Assembly: GCA_014529385.2 (NCBI GenBank)
Contig: CM043950.1
Coordinates: 152,150,945 to 152,214,944 of the forward strand
Source: Adiantum capillus-veneris
Taxonomy: Eukaryota; Streptophyta; Polypodiopsida; Polypodiales; Pteridaceae
Reading direction: 5' to 3'
DNA: 64,000 bases
The notes under the pieces were generated by a model. The model saw only the letters and a list, made by a program, of their open reading frames with translations, was not told the origin of the DNA and made no database searches. The stretch's first letter is position 1, and every line of letters begins with the position of its first letter. A program made the translations under genes and the position numbers. Below, in pieces: positions 36,254-48,180 of this stretch.

Positions 36254-39152
36254 ATGCACTTACGCTCTGAGCGGGTGCTAGAACACGAGCGTATTGAGGA
36301 TGCCTCTGTTCATACGGACACCCATTACCCATCCACGATAGGCTCTAGACCCTCAGCGAGGACACAAGGTAGCACCACCCAAGACCCTAAAATAGCCGCT
36401 AGTGATTCCTCCTCCGACTCAGAAATCATGGAAGCATACCCTACCCAAAACACTGAGAGAGAAGGCCATGCACCTCCCGAAGCTCCACAGCCTAGTACTA
36501 GTATGTTTAGCCGTTTCATGGAAACATTAGGTAGAGCTACTCGCTCGGAACCGGATGCAAATGAAGCACACGAAGGGGGTGGGGAAGTGGACTCTCCTTT
36601 CACATCGCAAGTGGAACCCACACCCCCAAAGAGTGTCCATGTGGATATCCTGCCAACTTCTTACCAAGAAGGCCCTGTTGAGCTGCCTCCTTCAGAAGTT
36701 CCCTCTAGAGTACCGTTGGTGACAAGTAAAACCATGGGGAGCAACATTGCTTCTACCTCACAAGAAACCATCAACACGTCGACTCTAGAAGGATTGTTCA
36801 TTAATGATCATTGGACATACGACCTCCACACTGAGGTGTTGACGGATCTACACTCTGGCCACGCCTACCATGTAGGATGGATAGAGATTGTACAATCCAC
36901 CTCTAGTGCCACGAGCATCGAAGATCAACAGAAAATGATCTGTAATGTTATCCATGGCATTATTCAATCAGAAAGCCAAAACCGAGGGGTAAATATACTC
37001 TCAACTGGCCCCATGAGATTTCTGGATACGAGCAAGGCTCAACAGCCTACTCTATCACAAATGGAGACTCCTCTAATGAGCCCCATGGACCCATCTTATG
37101 TCATTTCACCTGGGGTCTCTATGCAATCTGAGCCTCCAAGCGACAACTTTAGCTTCCCTAACTTGGCTCAACCCTCTATTAAGGAAAACACAGTGCTCAC
37201 TCCAGGGATAAGCCTGACAGAGAATGTACCGATGACATCTACGGTTAGCGCAGTGCCACTACCTAGTGTCGTAGTACCTAATATGGGGCCTCGACCGTAT
37301 GTGCCTCTAGCCCCTTATGCACACATGGCCCCCACACCTCCAATTGTACCACTTGTTTATGCTCCTCGAGTGCCGCTCCCTAGCCCTTATCCGAGTGGAC
37401 CTATGCCCGGTTATGTTCCATATCCTGCATCATCCACACATATGCCAAGACCGGTACCTGTCCCTCTCCCACATATGATTCCAAGAGTACCTCCATCGGC
37501 CCTGCCTACTCACATAGGTGACTTGGCAGCGTTTGCTCAAACCATAGGTCGATTTATCGCGGAAAATATGCGTCATGCATCTGATAGAGAGCCTAGAAGT
37601 AAGGCAGTACAAATTGCCAAACTCACGCAAAAATTCAATGGGGACGAAGATGCTAGAAAACACATTGAAGTGTTTGAACAAGTATGTGATTCCTTAGGGG
37701 AACGCAACGAACTACATAAGTGCAATGCCTTAAGCTTGACATTAAGTGGGAAGGCTGGAGATTGGTATAGAACCCTAAGGGTGGACGAGAAAACAATCTA
37801 CCCTACCCTTTGAAGGTTGTTTCTAAGGGAGTACATACGAGAAGGTGTGCTTTGGGGTGTAGCATCTCAGCTACAGAAGGCCGAACGTAAGGAAGGAGAG
37901 TCAGTAAGGGACTTCATTAGTCGTCTAAAGCACTTAAACTCTCGCTGCCCTGTAAATGAGCGCTTCAACAATAACCAACTGCTTGATCGATTCATTCGAG
38001 GGTTGAGGAATGAAGGAATCTATAATGGACTAGTGATTAGAGGTATCACAACCCTAGGAAGATGTCATTGCCAATGCAATCCAATTAGAGGACAACTTGA
38101 TGATAGCAGGCATGAGGGTGTCTACCGACACGAGATCCACTAGCTCACAAGCCATTGAGTATGAACCCATGACTGCAAAGCCCATTGCCAATGAGCCAAA
38201 GGTATTTGAGACATTCTTGACAGACCTCACCAAGGCAATCCAAGAGTCTCTTAAGGATAATCGACCCCCTCAAAATAGTCACATGTATCCAAGAAGGGAG
38301 CAACAATGGTGTTCCATTTGCTTAGGTCCACATAGCACTAGTGAGTGCCCTACGTTTAGAGTAAAATTTAATGGAACTTGCAATGCATGTGGTAGGTATG
38401 GTCACCAAGCTAAGGATTGTTTAATGATCAAACGTATGATGGAAAATAGTCCACCTGTAGCCTGGACGGATGTGCCTCAAGCTCCTGTATTGATGCCTGC
38501 TCCACCTGTTGAGCAACTACCGCAACACATGGTCCCTAGATCTCAAAATGTTGTAGAAGCTACACCGCTACCACCTCCTGTGCTAGGACCGCAGCCCCCG
38601 CATCCAAGAGTCGCCCCTATGAACCAAGTGGGTTGCAAGCCATCTAATGCTTATGCAGATGGCTGTGAGGAGGAAATAGACACTAGTATTGCCTACGGAC
38701 TTGATACATTGGAAGAGTGTCCTATATACTACATGGAAGATTGTTGGGGGCAAGTCAAGCCGGTTTATCAAGCTGCTGCTCTCGCACCCAGAGGTCAAAA
38801 TATCAAAACCCAGGCTAGGAGGCCACCTCTTCAATGCTATGAGTGTGGTGGACCACATCGGGCAGCGGAGTGCCCTATTAGGCTGCAAAAGAATGTTGTA
38901 CAGATGCAAATGAATCAAGGGAGCACGTCTGCAATGCCAATACTCACATGTAATCGTTGTGGCATAGATCACTTGATTGCCCAATGCCCCTATAACCCAA
39001 ATGCGCCTAAAATCACACCCCTAAATTTGGTCGAAATTGCTAGTGTGACATCGCCAATACCACCCGTCGCACCCGCTTATGCGATTACACGGTCCATGCT
39101 TCAAGGGCCAGGCCATATCCTCGAAGAGAGAGATACCGCGTCAGTTATCTAA
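36254..39152 (+). pseudogene. gypsy C gag (one stop, one frameshift)
   Basis: Begins MHLRSERVLEHERIED. The first ~430 residues are acidic, then Pro-rich. The gag core follows at about 37,600-38,050 (KLTQKFNGDEDARKHIEVFE, GKAGDWYRTL, ESVRDFISRLKHL). TGA at 37811-37813 interrupts it, probably from TGG, and an extra base near 38,060 shifts the frame to the one open from 38097. Downstream are four zinc knuckles: 38310-38348, 38379-38420, 38835-38873 and 38949-38987. Only the second has the usual C-x2-C-x4-H-x4-C; the other three have x3 before His. The frame ends at TAA 39150-39152. Confidence 0.88.
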
Positions 39153-39245
39153 GCAAAGAAAAAGAAGACATGAAGGAAGAGGTCGCAGAATACGGGAAAT
39201 TCAAAGCCAAGTTCCAAAACAAACATAGGAACAGGAGATGACCCC

Positions 39246-42200
39246 GTGTATATGAATGACCTGGAGGATGATTCAGATTCAATCGAGACAATGGAGACTA
39301 GAACCAATACCACAAAGGGAAAGACCGACAAAGAAAACCGTAACATGGAACCAAATGAAAACCGAATAAGAGAAAACCATAAAGAGCCTCTGAAAACACC
39401 ACAAGTGTTTCCAAATCCAATCCAAGACCCCCAAGATAAACGGCAGGGGCAAAAAGGGAAGAATCGTAAAAAGAATATTGGGACGTACCCAAACCCAGTA
39501 GACGAGATTGAGCAGGTGAAACATCTAAGAGGTTTAGTGGAGGAGACTCAAGGGGAACTAGAACCAGAACCCATGCATGTCAAAATTCATGACACAGTGT
39601 TTCCCACGCAAGTTCATCCACACCACATGAACCATAGACCGTTAGCCATATCTAGTATCATCCAAGAAGGGAGTGAGGACGGGACATCAGAAAGTGAGCA
39701 TACACCTTTCTTGTTGGAAAGGATGTTTAACGAAGGAATACCTGATCCCATTGAGGAATATGAGATTCCATCCTCACCAGTTCCTAGTCATGGACCTACA
39801 CCCTGCAAAATGCCAATGAATGTTGCCAAACTAGTGGACTTCATGTCTTCTGAGGTCCGAACCACGATCATAGCAAAGCTGTATGGAGATCCTGAGTTAT
39901 TCCTTGCACTTCGAGCATTCCTTAACAGAGAGCTACGAACGGGATTACCGCAGTTTGCACAACCAAATAGGCCTGACTCGATTATGATTGATGAGGAAAA
40001 TCATGTGCAATCACTTGACTTAGATGGACACGAGTCTGTGATCGAGGTACCCATTAACGAATTAGGGCAGTATTTTGAAGGCGACGAGTCTAATGCGACC
40101 CTACCCATCACTACCAAGGGATTAACTATAAAAGGAATTCTTGATGGTGGTGCGGGAGTTAGCATCGTTACAAAATATTGTTGGGAATCCATGGGAAAAC
40201 CCCCGCCTCAGTGTTACTAACATTGTGGTAAAGATGGCCAATGGTACCATAGCCAAACCTATGGGGATGCTCAAGGATCTTAAGATCAAAGTTCTAGGAC
40301 ACAAGGTACAACATACGTTCATTGTAATGGATTTCTCTAAACACCCTATGTCATATGAAATGATTTTAGGATGACCATTCATGAGGGAAGCACAAATGGT
40401 TCATGATTGGTCTAAAAATCATGTCTATTTGCAATTCCAAGACTCTGTCCTTAGAGTGGATTTGGTGACTGGTAAGGTACACCCCTTAGGGAGTAAAACC
40501 ATTATTGATCATCGCTCTGACACCACAGTTCACTCGGCCCCACTACAATATTGTTACACTTGTACGAAGGATACAGACATTGGCCAAGATTCTCCTTACA
40601 TGGATGTGTTACCGGGTATGACGGAATCAGACAACATAGATTGGGTACACCTAGCTGCAACCATAGATACCTGGGGAAATAGAGGAACCACTTGGGTCAC
40701 ACCAGAGGGGGAAGAGGTACCTCAAATTGCACCTCTGAACATGATAAGTTCCATACATGCATCTTCTAAGGGCAAGGCAATTGTGGACCAATCTGACAGT
40801 GACATCGATAGCTCAATAGAAGACTTTAACCAACAAGACTCAGACACTAACTTCCAGAGTGAAACGGATTCGGAATCTCATGAATTAAAGAGTGGAGCAA
40901 GTTTAGAGTCAAAACATTCGGAAGGACCGAGCACATCAACCCATGATAGCTCCTCCGAGAGTGAAGAGGACACCAACGAGGACTCCTTTAGTGAGCCAGA
41001 TCTAAATGCAAATCAAAAGCAGGTCTCAAATAAGAAAAAGAAAAACCTTAAGAGGCATCGATATCGAGCCAATGTACGTGCTAGGATAAAAAAGAAGAGA
41101 TCCTCAGCAGAATGGCTCAATTATATAGGAGCATGTGATGCTCATCGAAAATTGGTAGACAATTGGGGTGAATATCTCCAAAATGTTGTGTGGTGTAGAC
41201 CACGACCCCATGACATAGACCAATTAGAGATCATAGACAAGCCAAAGTTGAGCCGCACTGCAAGGAGGCGTCAAAACCAAGAGTTAGCTCGACAACACAA
41301 GAAAGCAGAAATGGAAGCACAAACCAAAGCACAACCAGAATCCACAGACTTGCATCCTGCACCAGAACATTTCAAATCTTACACCACAGGGGAAGCAAAG
41401 GTTGTGTACACAAAAGCCCAAAGAATACCTATCGATGGGAATAATGGAATCTATGATGGTCCGGCAATAGTTAAAGAAATAGAATTAGCCGACCCCGGTG
41501 AAGAATCAAAACCTGTTTTTATTGCCCAAGACCTCACATAAGTTGAAGAGGCGGTCCTCAAAGAGCTTCTCAAGGAATTCAAGGACATATTCGCTTGGAC
41601 ATACCATGATATGAAAGGTGTTCCACCTTCTGTGGTCCAATATACAATCCCTATGATTAGCACTGCGAAGCCCGTACAACAAAGACCCTACCCGATGAAT
41701 CCTAAGTACGCAAAGATCATTCAAGAAGAACTAGAAAAGCTTATCAAATGTGGGTTCATATATCCTATTGAACACTCTGAATGGGTGTCTCCAATAGTTA
41801 TCGTGCCAAAAAAGAATGGGAAACTCAGGGTGTGCGTGGACCTCAAAAAAGTTAATGCAGCTACTAGAAGAGACCATTACCCCCTACCATATTCCGAACA
41901 TGTACTCGAAAGAGTTGCAGGCAAGGAAGCTTATAGCTTTCTAGATGGGTACTCAGGCTACAATCAAATCACAATAGCGCTAGAGGACCAAGCTAAAACT
42001 GCCTTCATCACGGAATTTGGCGTGTTTGCATTTCGTGTGATGGCTTTTGGTTTAACAAATGCCCCTGCTACATTCCAACGATTAATAAACACTGCTTTTA
42101 AAGAATATTTGAGAGAGTTTTGTGAAGATTTCTTAGACGACCTTTGTGTTTACTCTTCTTGGAAAGAACATCTATCATGTTTGCGGAAGGTGTTTGAAAA

Positions 42201-44637
42201 GTGTAGGTTATATCGTATCTCATTGAACCCATTCAAATGCCAATTTTGGGTCAAGCATGGAGTTATTTTAGGGCATATAGTATCCAAGAATGGTATCTCA
42301 ACCGATGAGAGCAAAATTAAAGTGATTCTAGAGTTACCACCACCAACCAATTACAAGGGAGTTCAAAGGTTCATGGGACACGTGGGTTATTATCGACGGT
42401 TTATTTTATTTTTCGCTGAGATAGCACGTCCTTTGTACAAGCTTCTCATTGAATTTAAATGGACTGAAGAGTGTGACCAGGCCTATGAACAATTGAAGAA
42501 AACACTAGCAAGTGCTCCGATTTTAAGGACACCTAATTGGGATGTCATTTTCCATGTGCATATTGATGCATCAAACTTTGCTATTGGGTGTGTTCTCACT
42601 CAACCAGGAGAACATAAATTGGACTATCCCATTAGCTTTGCAAGCTGTCAATTGAACGATGCTGAAAGGAACTACACCACTACAGAGCGAGAAGGTTTGG
42701 CAATGGTTTATGCAGTAAAGAAATTTCGCTACTACCTTCTGGCAAACAAGTTTGTATTTTATGTGGATCATCAAGCATTGCTGTATCTGGTAAACAAGCC
42801 ATGCTCCACAGGAAGAATCACACGATGGTTGTTAATTCTTCTGGAGTTTGATTTCATGATTGTAGTGAGACCCGGTAAAAGGCACGTCATGGCTGATCAT
42901 TTGTCTCGCATACCCAATGGTGAAGCCCCTACAGGAGTTGATGATGAATTACCCGATACTTCCCTATTCATAGTTGAGAGTATGCCTGAATGGAGTGAGA
43001 ACATTGTTAACTTTTTAGTTAATGGTTTTCCACCAAAGGAACTTCGTAAGGATATCGCTCGAAGGCTAGTAAAAGAATGTGAACCCTATTGTTTGATTGC
43101 CGGAACTCTGTATAGATTAGGCAAGGAAGATATTCTTAGGCGTTGTGCCCGCGAGGATGAATATTTGTATATCTTGCAAGAAGCACATATGGGCATAGCG
43201 GGAGGACATTTTTCAGGAGACCTGACTGCTAGAAAGGTGCTGCAATCAGGCTATTGGTGGCCAACTTTATTTAAGGATGCATCACTTTTTACAAAAGGGT
43301 GTGATGAGTGCCAACGTTACAAGACCACACAGCGCAAAGACAGAATGCCCTTACATCCTATTAAAGTAGCCCAACCATTTGAAAAATGGGGCTTAGACTT
43401 TGTAGGTCCAATTAGTCCCGCAGATCGCAACACTCAATCTCGATATATTCTAGTTGCTACGGACTATGTAACAAAGTGGGCTGAAGCTAAGGCTTCACAA
43501 AAAGCTGACGCGAGGACAACAGCTAAGTTTCTTTTTGAGAACATTATCACAAGATTTGGTTGCCCTTTTGAAATTGTTAGTGATAATGGTACCCATTTTA
43601 TAAATGAGGTAATAAGAGATCTTACCACGACCTTTATGATATCCCACCATAAGTCTACACCTTATTACCCGCAAGCTAATGGACAAGCCGAGAGCACCAA
43701 CAAGCCTCTAATCTCTATTTTAACCAAGACGGTAGAAGCTCATCGCACTGATTGGGATTTGAAGTTGACATCTGCTCTATGGGCTTATCGTACTGCTTAT
43801 AAAGTGGCTATTAATTGTACGCCATTCAAAATGGTATACGGCCAAGAAGCGGTTATGCCTTGGGAGTTTGTCATTCCTAGTCTTAGGGTAGCTTCGCAAG
43901 AAGGATGGAATGGTAACCCCTTAACCGAGCGTTTGTATATCTTAGAAAAACTAGACGAAGAGAGACAGTTGGCTGTGCAAAATGCTCTTGTGGAAAAGGA
44001 TAGGAGAAAGAAGTGGTTTGATCGCCATGTGAAGGACAAGGACATCAAAGTTGGTGATAAAGTCCTTATGTATGGAGTACGTAAAGAGAAGAAAAAGTTG
44101 AAATATGCTGGTAAAGGACCATATAGAGTATGTGAAATTACCCCACAAGGTACCCTTCGTGTGGAAACTCTTGATGGAGTTGAAACCATTGGATTCCTCA
44201 ATGGGAGTAAATTCAAAAGATATTATGATCCTTTAAGCCAAGAAGAACTACGGGCCATTCATCAGAAGAAGGCCGCCAAAGCACAAACCGAGTTAAACAA
44301 GATACAAGCTCAAGCTGAGGCTAAGGAGCGACAACAACGAATAAGACAAAAACGAGAGGCTAACCTTGGAGTCACAAATGCATTCCACGTGGAAATCGAA
44401 GAGGATGGGTTGGACTTTGACACACCTCTACGATACCCTATTGAGTTAAATAGTGCCTATGGAAAAGTGCTATATAACGCCTTATTGGACACGGGTGCTA
44501 AATATAATCTGCTATCCTATGGGGTGTGGTGTCAGTTAGGGAAGCCACCTCTATCTGAGAGTATTATCCAAGTCAAGGGTGTCAACAAGAAAAAAAACTA
44601 CGGTTTTTGGAATATGGCACACTTCTGTCAGTTATGA
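39246..44637 (+). pseudogene. gypsy C pol: protease 1, RT, RNase H, integrase
   Basis: An acidic/Gln-rich linker of ~260 residues precedes protease 1, whose active site reads D-G-G-A (40143-40154) rather than D-S/T-G-A and ends with LG-stop-PF (TGA 40372). A frameshift lies in the C-run near 40,200. A charged region runs to TAA 41539. RT (41,700-42,250) has LRVCVDLKKVN, FGLTNAPATFQ and the catalytic FLDD (about 42,131). RNase H spans 42,440-42,910 (HIDASNFAIG, TTTEREGLAMVYAVKKFR, MADHLSR). Integrase has the HHCC finger (HMGIAGGH, CDEC), LDFVGP, SDNGTHF and NGQAES, so D-D-E is complete, and a GPYRV motif near 44,117. From 41611 the frame is open for 1008 codons. Confidence 0.92.
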
Positions 44638-45604
44638 CAATGGAATTGTAGCTCAAGACTTTTTGGTCATGCCTATTGGAACTATGGAGGGTAATATAAA
44701 CCTAGGCCGCACGTGGATGATAGCCACCAAATGCACTATTGATTGGGGGACTGGGGGTGTTACAACGCAAAAACCAACTCTTAGCCCTACCAGTCAATCC
44801 ATAGTCCCTGAGATATTGCCTAAGGAAATAAAACCCAAGACATTACATGTCTAGGAGGTTGAACCATACGTCCCCATAGCCCAACTCTCTAGAGCTTCAA
44901 CTGATGTAGTTGAAAGAAAGCTTGAGACACACAAGAACCATCCTAATATAACAGAGAAAACATACAAGTGGGTCCCTAAAGCCTCTGTAGTGAGCATGGT
45001 TGATGCAAAAAAACGAAAACCTCGTAAGAACCGTCCCACTCACTCCAAGAAATGTAAAGAAACGTTGCGTTGGATTCCTAAACGACTATTGGAAGCCCAA
45101 GGATACTATGAAGGAAATGATCAAATCTGGGTGCCCAAACGTAAAGTGTACTCTTACCTGTCACCTGGCCCATGTAAACCCAATCCTGTGGCTCCAAAAC
45201 AAATTGAAAATCGCGGAAAGGAAAAAATCATGGAATGTTACACCTCCGCTCTAGAGCTAGTTTGGGTACCAAAGAAAGAACGATTTGTTCCACCTAGCTC
45301 AGGAACAGGGAAATCAAATGAAGCTTCTTGCTCTTCATGTAGTTCCTATACGCAAATAGAAGCTTCGACACAACCTCCACCTACCACTGTACATATCCAT
45401 ACAAGCACGGAAGAGTTTGCACCTCCCGGGGTAAGTTCACCACCTACAACAACGTTGCAAATAAAATCATGGGAGAGTACCTTACCACCCTTGCAACTAG
45501 ATGAAACGCATAGAGCGGTCGAAAACTATTGGTTAAAACCTTCACCCATAACAACTTGGAACAATTGGTTTCAAAAGGTGACGACCTCATTCCAAAAGGT
45601 ATGA
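44437..45604 (+). pseudogene. gypsy C second protease domain and W-V/I-P-K tail
   Basis: Continues the pol frame after integrase. A retropepsin-like domain carries LLDTGAKYNLLSYGVWCQLG with D-T-G-A at 44488-44499, and NINLGRTWMIATKCTIDW at its end, matching the C-terminal (I/L)-G-R of such proteases. One frameshift near 44,590 separates the halves. After TAG 44852-44854 the same frame continues to 45604 with a basic tail containing KWVPK, RWIPK, IWVPK and VWVPK at 44966, 45068, 45125 and 45260. The tail's function is unknown; similar W-V-P-K words occur in linkers of some Copia elements. A protease at this position is not the usual gypsy layout. Confidence 0.8.
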
Positions 45605-45611
45605 TCTACCC

Positions 45612-45625
45612 AAGGAAGGGGGGAG
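45612..45625 (+). other. second polypurine tract in gypsy C
   Basis: AAGGAAGGGGGGAG followed directly by TGTTTGC, so it looks exactly like a 3' polypurine tract plus LTR start; the true one at 47539 reads AGGAAGGGGGGCAA then TGTTAACC. It could be a functional second priming site, or the scar of an ancestral 3' end. Confidence 0.6.
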
Positions 45626-45703
45626 TGTTTGCTAACATCAATCATTCACTCGCTCCCCTCTCAACCTCCCTCCCTGACCTCTCAATTCCAATCTTAGGGA
45701 ATG

Positions 45704-45713
45704 TATATATATA
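45704..45713 (+). promoter_or_regulatory. putative internal promoter TATA box
   Basis: TATATATATA followed by GCCTTATACTCACAAG. A CA about 30 bases on could be the start site, giving a 5' UTR of about 140 bases to the ATG at 45885. This is inference from position and composition only. Confidence 0.45.
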
Positions 45714-45884
45714 GCCTTATACTCACAAGAAACAAAAATAGTAAAGAGCAAGAGCGACTAGCAACGAGAGAGCACCCTATCAGATCTTACATATAAGTCC
45801 AAATTCACCGTGTCAATTCAAGCAACACACAAAAACAAATCTTATGTTTTAAAGGCCTAACCAAATCTATCTGTCTTGTCATAA

Positions 45885-46307
45885 ATGGCTACTTCACCAG
45901 AGGCATGCACTTCTATTTTTGATGAAAGGTACCCTTTGTCTTTTCCTCAAGTGTTCTACGTATGCTACCCTATACTTTCTTGCGAATGGGATTTGATAGA
46001 GAGCCTTGCATGTGAGAGAAATTTTGAGGAGTTAGAATGGCTGATACGTCTATGGCTAACTAGTGATCCCTACCCAGTAGCGAATGTGTCTCCAATGGCA
46101 CATGCTTATTCTTTTGCACAAGATGAGTATCCACGCATCGCGAGGTTCTTGATTAGCATGCTTGCACAAGAGGATGATGAAGAGGAACTAATAGAGACCG
46201 AGGAAGACTATGGCCTCACGGACAACGATTTTATTTATCTAGATGATGAGGATAGAGGCTTAGCCTTAGGGTGGCCACCCGGTTTATATAATATCCTCTT
46301 TCCTTGA
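45885..46307 (+). CDS. extra 140-codon ORF of gypsy C, undamaged
   Basis: From ATG 45885 (context AAATGG) the frame is open for 140 codons: MATSPEACTSIFDERYPLSF at the start, several Trp, and a strongly acidic C-terminal third (EDDEEELIETEEDYG). I do not recognise a family. It has no stop or frameshift although gag and pol of the same element have several. It sits between the second polypurine tract/TATA box and the true 3' polypurine tract, so it would need its own promoter or splicing. Some Tat-type elements carry extra ORFs here, but I cannot match this one. It may be captured host sequence or an accessory gene. Confidence 0.55.
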   Translation: MATSPEACTSIFDERYPLSFPQVFYVCYPILSCEWDLIESLACERNFEELEWLIRLWLTSDPYPVANVSPMAHAYSFAQDEYPRIARFLISMLAQEDDEEELIETEEDYGLTDNDFIYLDDEDRGLALGWPPGLYNILFP

Positions 46308-47538
46308 TTCTAAAAGGGGTGACAGATAGGTAGATTAGGGGTCTAGATTGTGTTTTGAGTTTGTTTTTTAGGAGTTTTAATTTTTCACACTGACATGCCT
46401 CCTCGAGGTATAGTGTCTGTTTTTGGATGTGTTAGGTAGGACTTATATGGATCTCCATCCACATGGCTGAGGACATCTGCTTCAACGAAATGAGCCACTC
46501 CATACCTCCAGGTGTACTTCTTTCCATGATTCATGTTGGTGGATATGTGTAATTGCTAATAATGATTTTTCATTCTTTGTTTGAGTGCAATAGTTATGAT
46601 TGTTATCTGCCATTATAGATGTATAAATTTTTCTTTGCTTAAGTTGATTGAACTCCAGTTTAATCTTATGGATGAGCATGGAGATTAGGAGACCGTGACT
46701 TTAGGTTAACTCATTTACTTGACCACTAGGCCTAGCTAATAAAATTATCCGAGTATTTGAGACCTTAGGAATGTTTTAGGCAGAGAAAGGCTTGCTCACT
46801 TAAACAACAAAAAACACTAGTGCGAATACCAAGGAAATGGAAGCAAAAAAAGAAAAAGAAAAAAAACAACATAAGTGCCACAAATGAAAAATCTTACGTT
46901 GGAAGAGAAATCCTGGCTGGAATTGGTACTTCACTCACATGTATTGTCTATGGTACTAGAGCCCTAGAGGTTCCCAGTGTGGGTGCTTTTCCTTGAGAAG
47001 CAAAAAACCCCGGACATACAAAATTAGCACACACGTCACATGATTGTGACCCAAAGTAAAAAAGTATTAAAAAAAAGAAAAAAAAAGAAAAAGAAAAATT
47101 AAAAGACTTCCATTGAGCTTACAGTTAACATTTCAAGCTTTTGTTTGCAGTTGTGAGAGCGAGTTGGCTAATCAAAGCTGAAAAGCATAATTAGGGAATC
47201 TTGCATTTAGATAATCTTCTTAGCTTAGCTAGTACTAGAGTAGTTGTTTTAACCTTAGTCATAGCTAACTAATTGATAGACTCACCCATAAGCTCAAAAC
47301 TCTTGATTAATTAATCTACTCAAAGTGCAATTTATTTGTCTTTAATGGCAGTCTAACATTTCATAAATCTTGCATTTACTCATTTCCTCATGTACTTTAC
47401 ATTCCCCTCATGATTTATGGCAATATAATTCCGCTTGCTAAAATAGTGACTTTGCGTTGCAGATTCAAATCTAGATGCTCTACAACATGGACATACCAAG
47501 CTTCAACTCAATAGCTTCCGAGGACGGAATCTACATCA
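46308..47538 (+). other. 3' non-coding region of gypsy C
   Basis: 1.2 kb without a credible ORF, with A-rich runs at 46,840-46,875 and 47,055-47,105. Nothing else recognised. Confidence 0.6.
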
Positions 47539-47550
47539 GGAAGGGGGGCA
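47539..47550 (+). other. polypurine tract of gypsy C
   Basis: AGGAAGGGGGGC next to the 3' LTR start TGTTAACCC at 47552. Confidence 0.85.
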
Positions 47551-47551
47551 A

Positions 47552-47861
47552 TGTTAACCCTCGTGGCTCACGGACACCCTATCGCCTACGACGGACACCG
47601 TAACCGTATTATTTATTTAAGTAGAGTCAGGCACCAGGCTTGTCGATCCAATAGGGAAAGGTAGAGTGATCGCCGATGAGAGGCGCACTCTAACACGAAC
47701 ATGCTAGGGTTAGTTGGCTAAGCATGGGCGCCCAAGTGTGAATGGGGTGAGCTCACATAAAAGCCAATTAAACCTAAAATTGAGTCATTCTCTCATTGTG
47801 CAATAGAAACTGCTCTTGCTCCATCTGCACCTTCTCCTTCACCATCTCCTTGTGTGTGTGC

Positions 47862-47960
<99 letters not shown>

Positions 47961-48175
47961 CGATCGAGAGTTGCGGCACCACGACGGCGGCGAGGCGGTT
48001 GAGCGCGGCGTAGCGGCGTCTCCCTCTTCTTTGCGGCGCGGGAATCCTTCATTCGCAACTACGCAGGAAGGTGAGTGACACACCGTTCTTCCTTGTGAGC
48101 TTGTCTGTTGTATGACTGTGTGCTAGGAGCCTTTGTGGCTCGCACACGGCGCGTAGCAACTCCCTAGCCTTGACA
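47552..48175 (+). repeat. 3' LTR of gypsy C
   Basis: 624 bp, TGTTAACCCTCGTGGC to CCTAGCCTTGACA. The (GA)n run at 47,864-47,958 is about 8 bases longer than in the 5' LTR. Followed by the five-C target duplication 48176-48180. Confidence 0.95.
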
Positions 48176-48180
48176 CCCCC

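Larger units (their letters stand above)
34600..48175 (+). mobile_element. Ty3/gypsy LTR retrotransposon C (13.6 kb, Athila/Tat-like)
   Basis: 13,576 bp: LTR 34600-35215, Asp-tRNA primer site 35220-35237, leader, gag 36254-39152, pol 39246-44637 with extension to 45604, second polypurine tract 45612, extra ORF 45885-46307, non-coding 3' region, polypurine tract 47539-47550, LTR 47552-48175. The target duplication is five C on each side (34595-34599, 48176-48180). The LTRs differ at about 17 sites by eye, outside the GA run. Asp primer, FLDD reverse transcriptase and lack of a chromodomain point to non-chromovirus Athila/Tat-like elements. It sits in the same LINE as Copia B. Order on pol: protease, RT, RNase H, integrase, second protease. 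Confidence 0.95.

Noticed and set aside
38583-38984. Minus-strand 133-codon ORF within gypsy C gag
   Set aside because: Shadow of the zinc-knuckle region on the plus strand.
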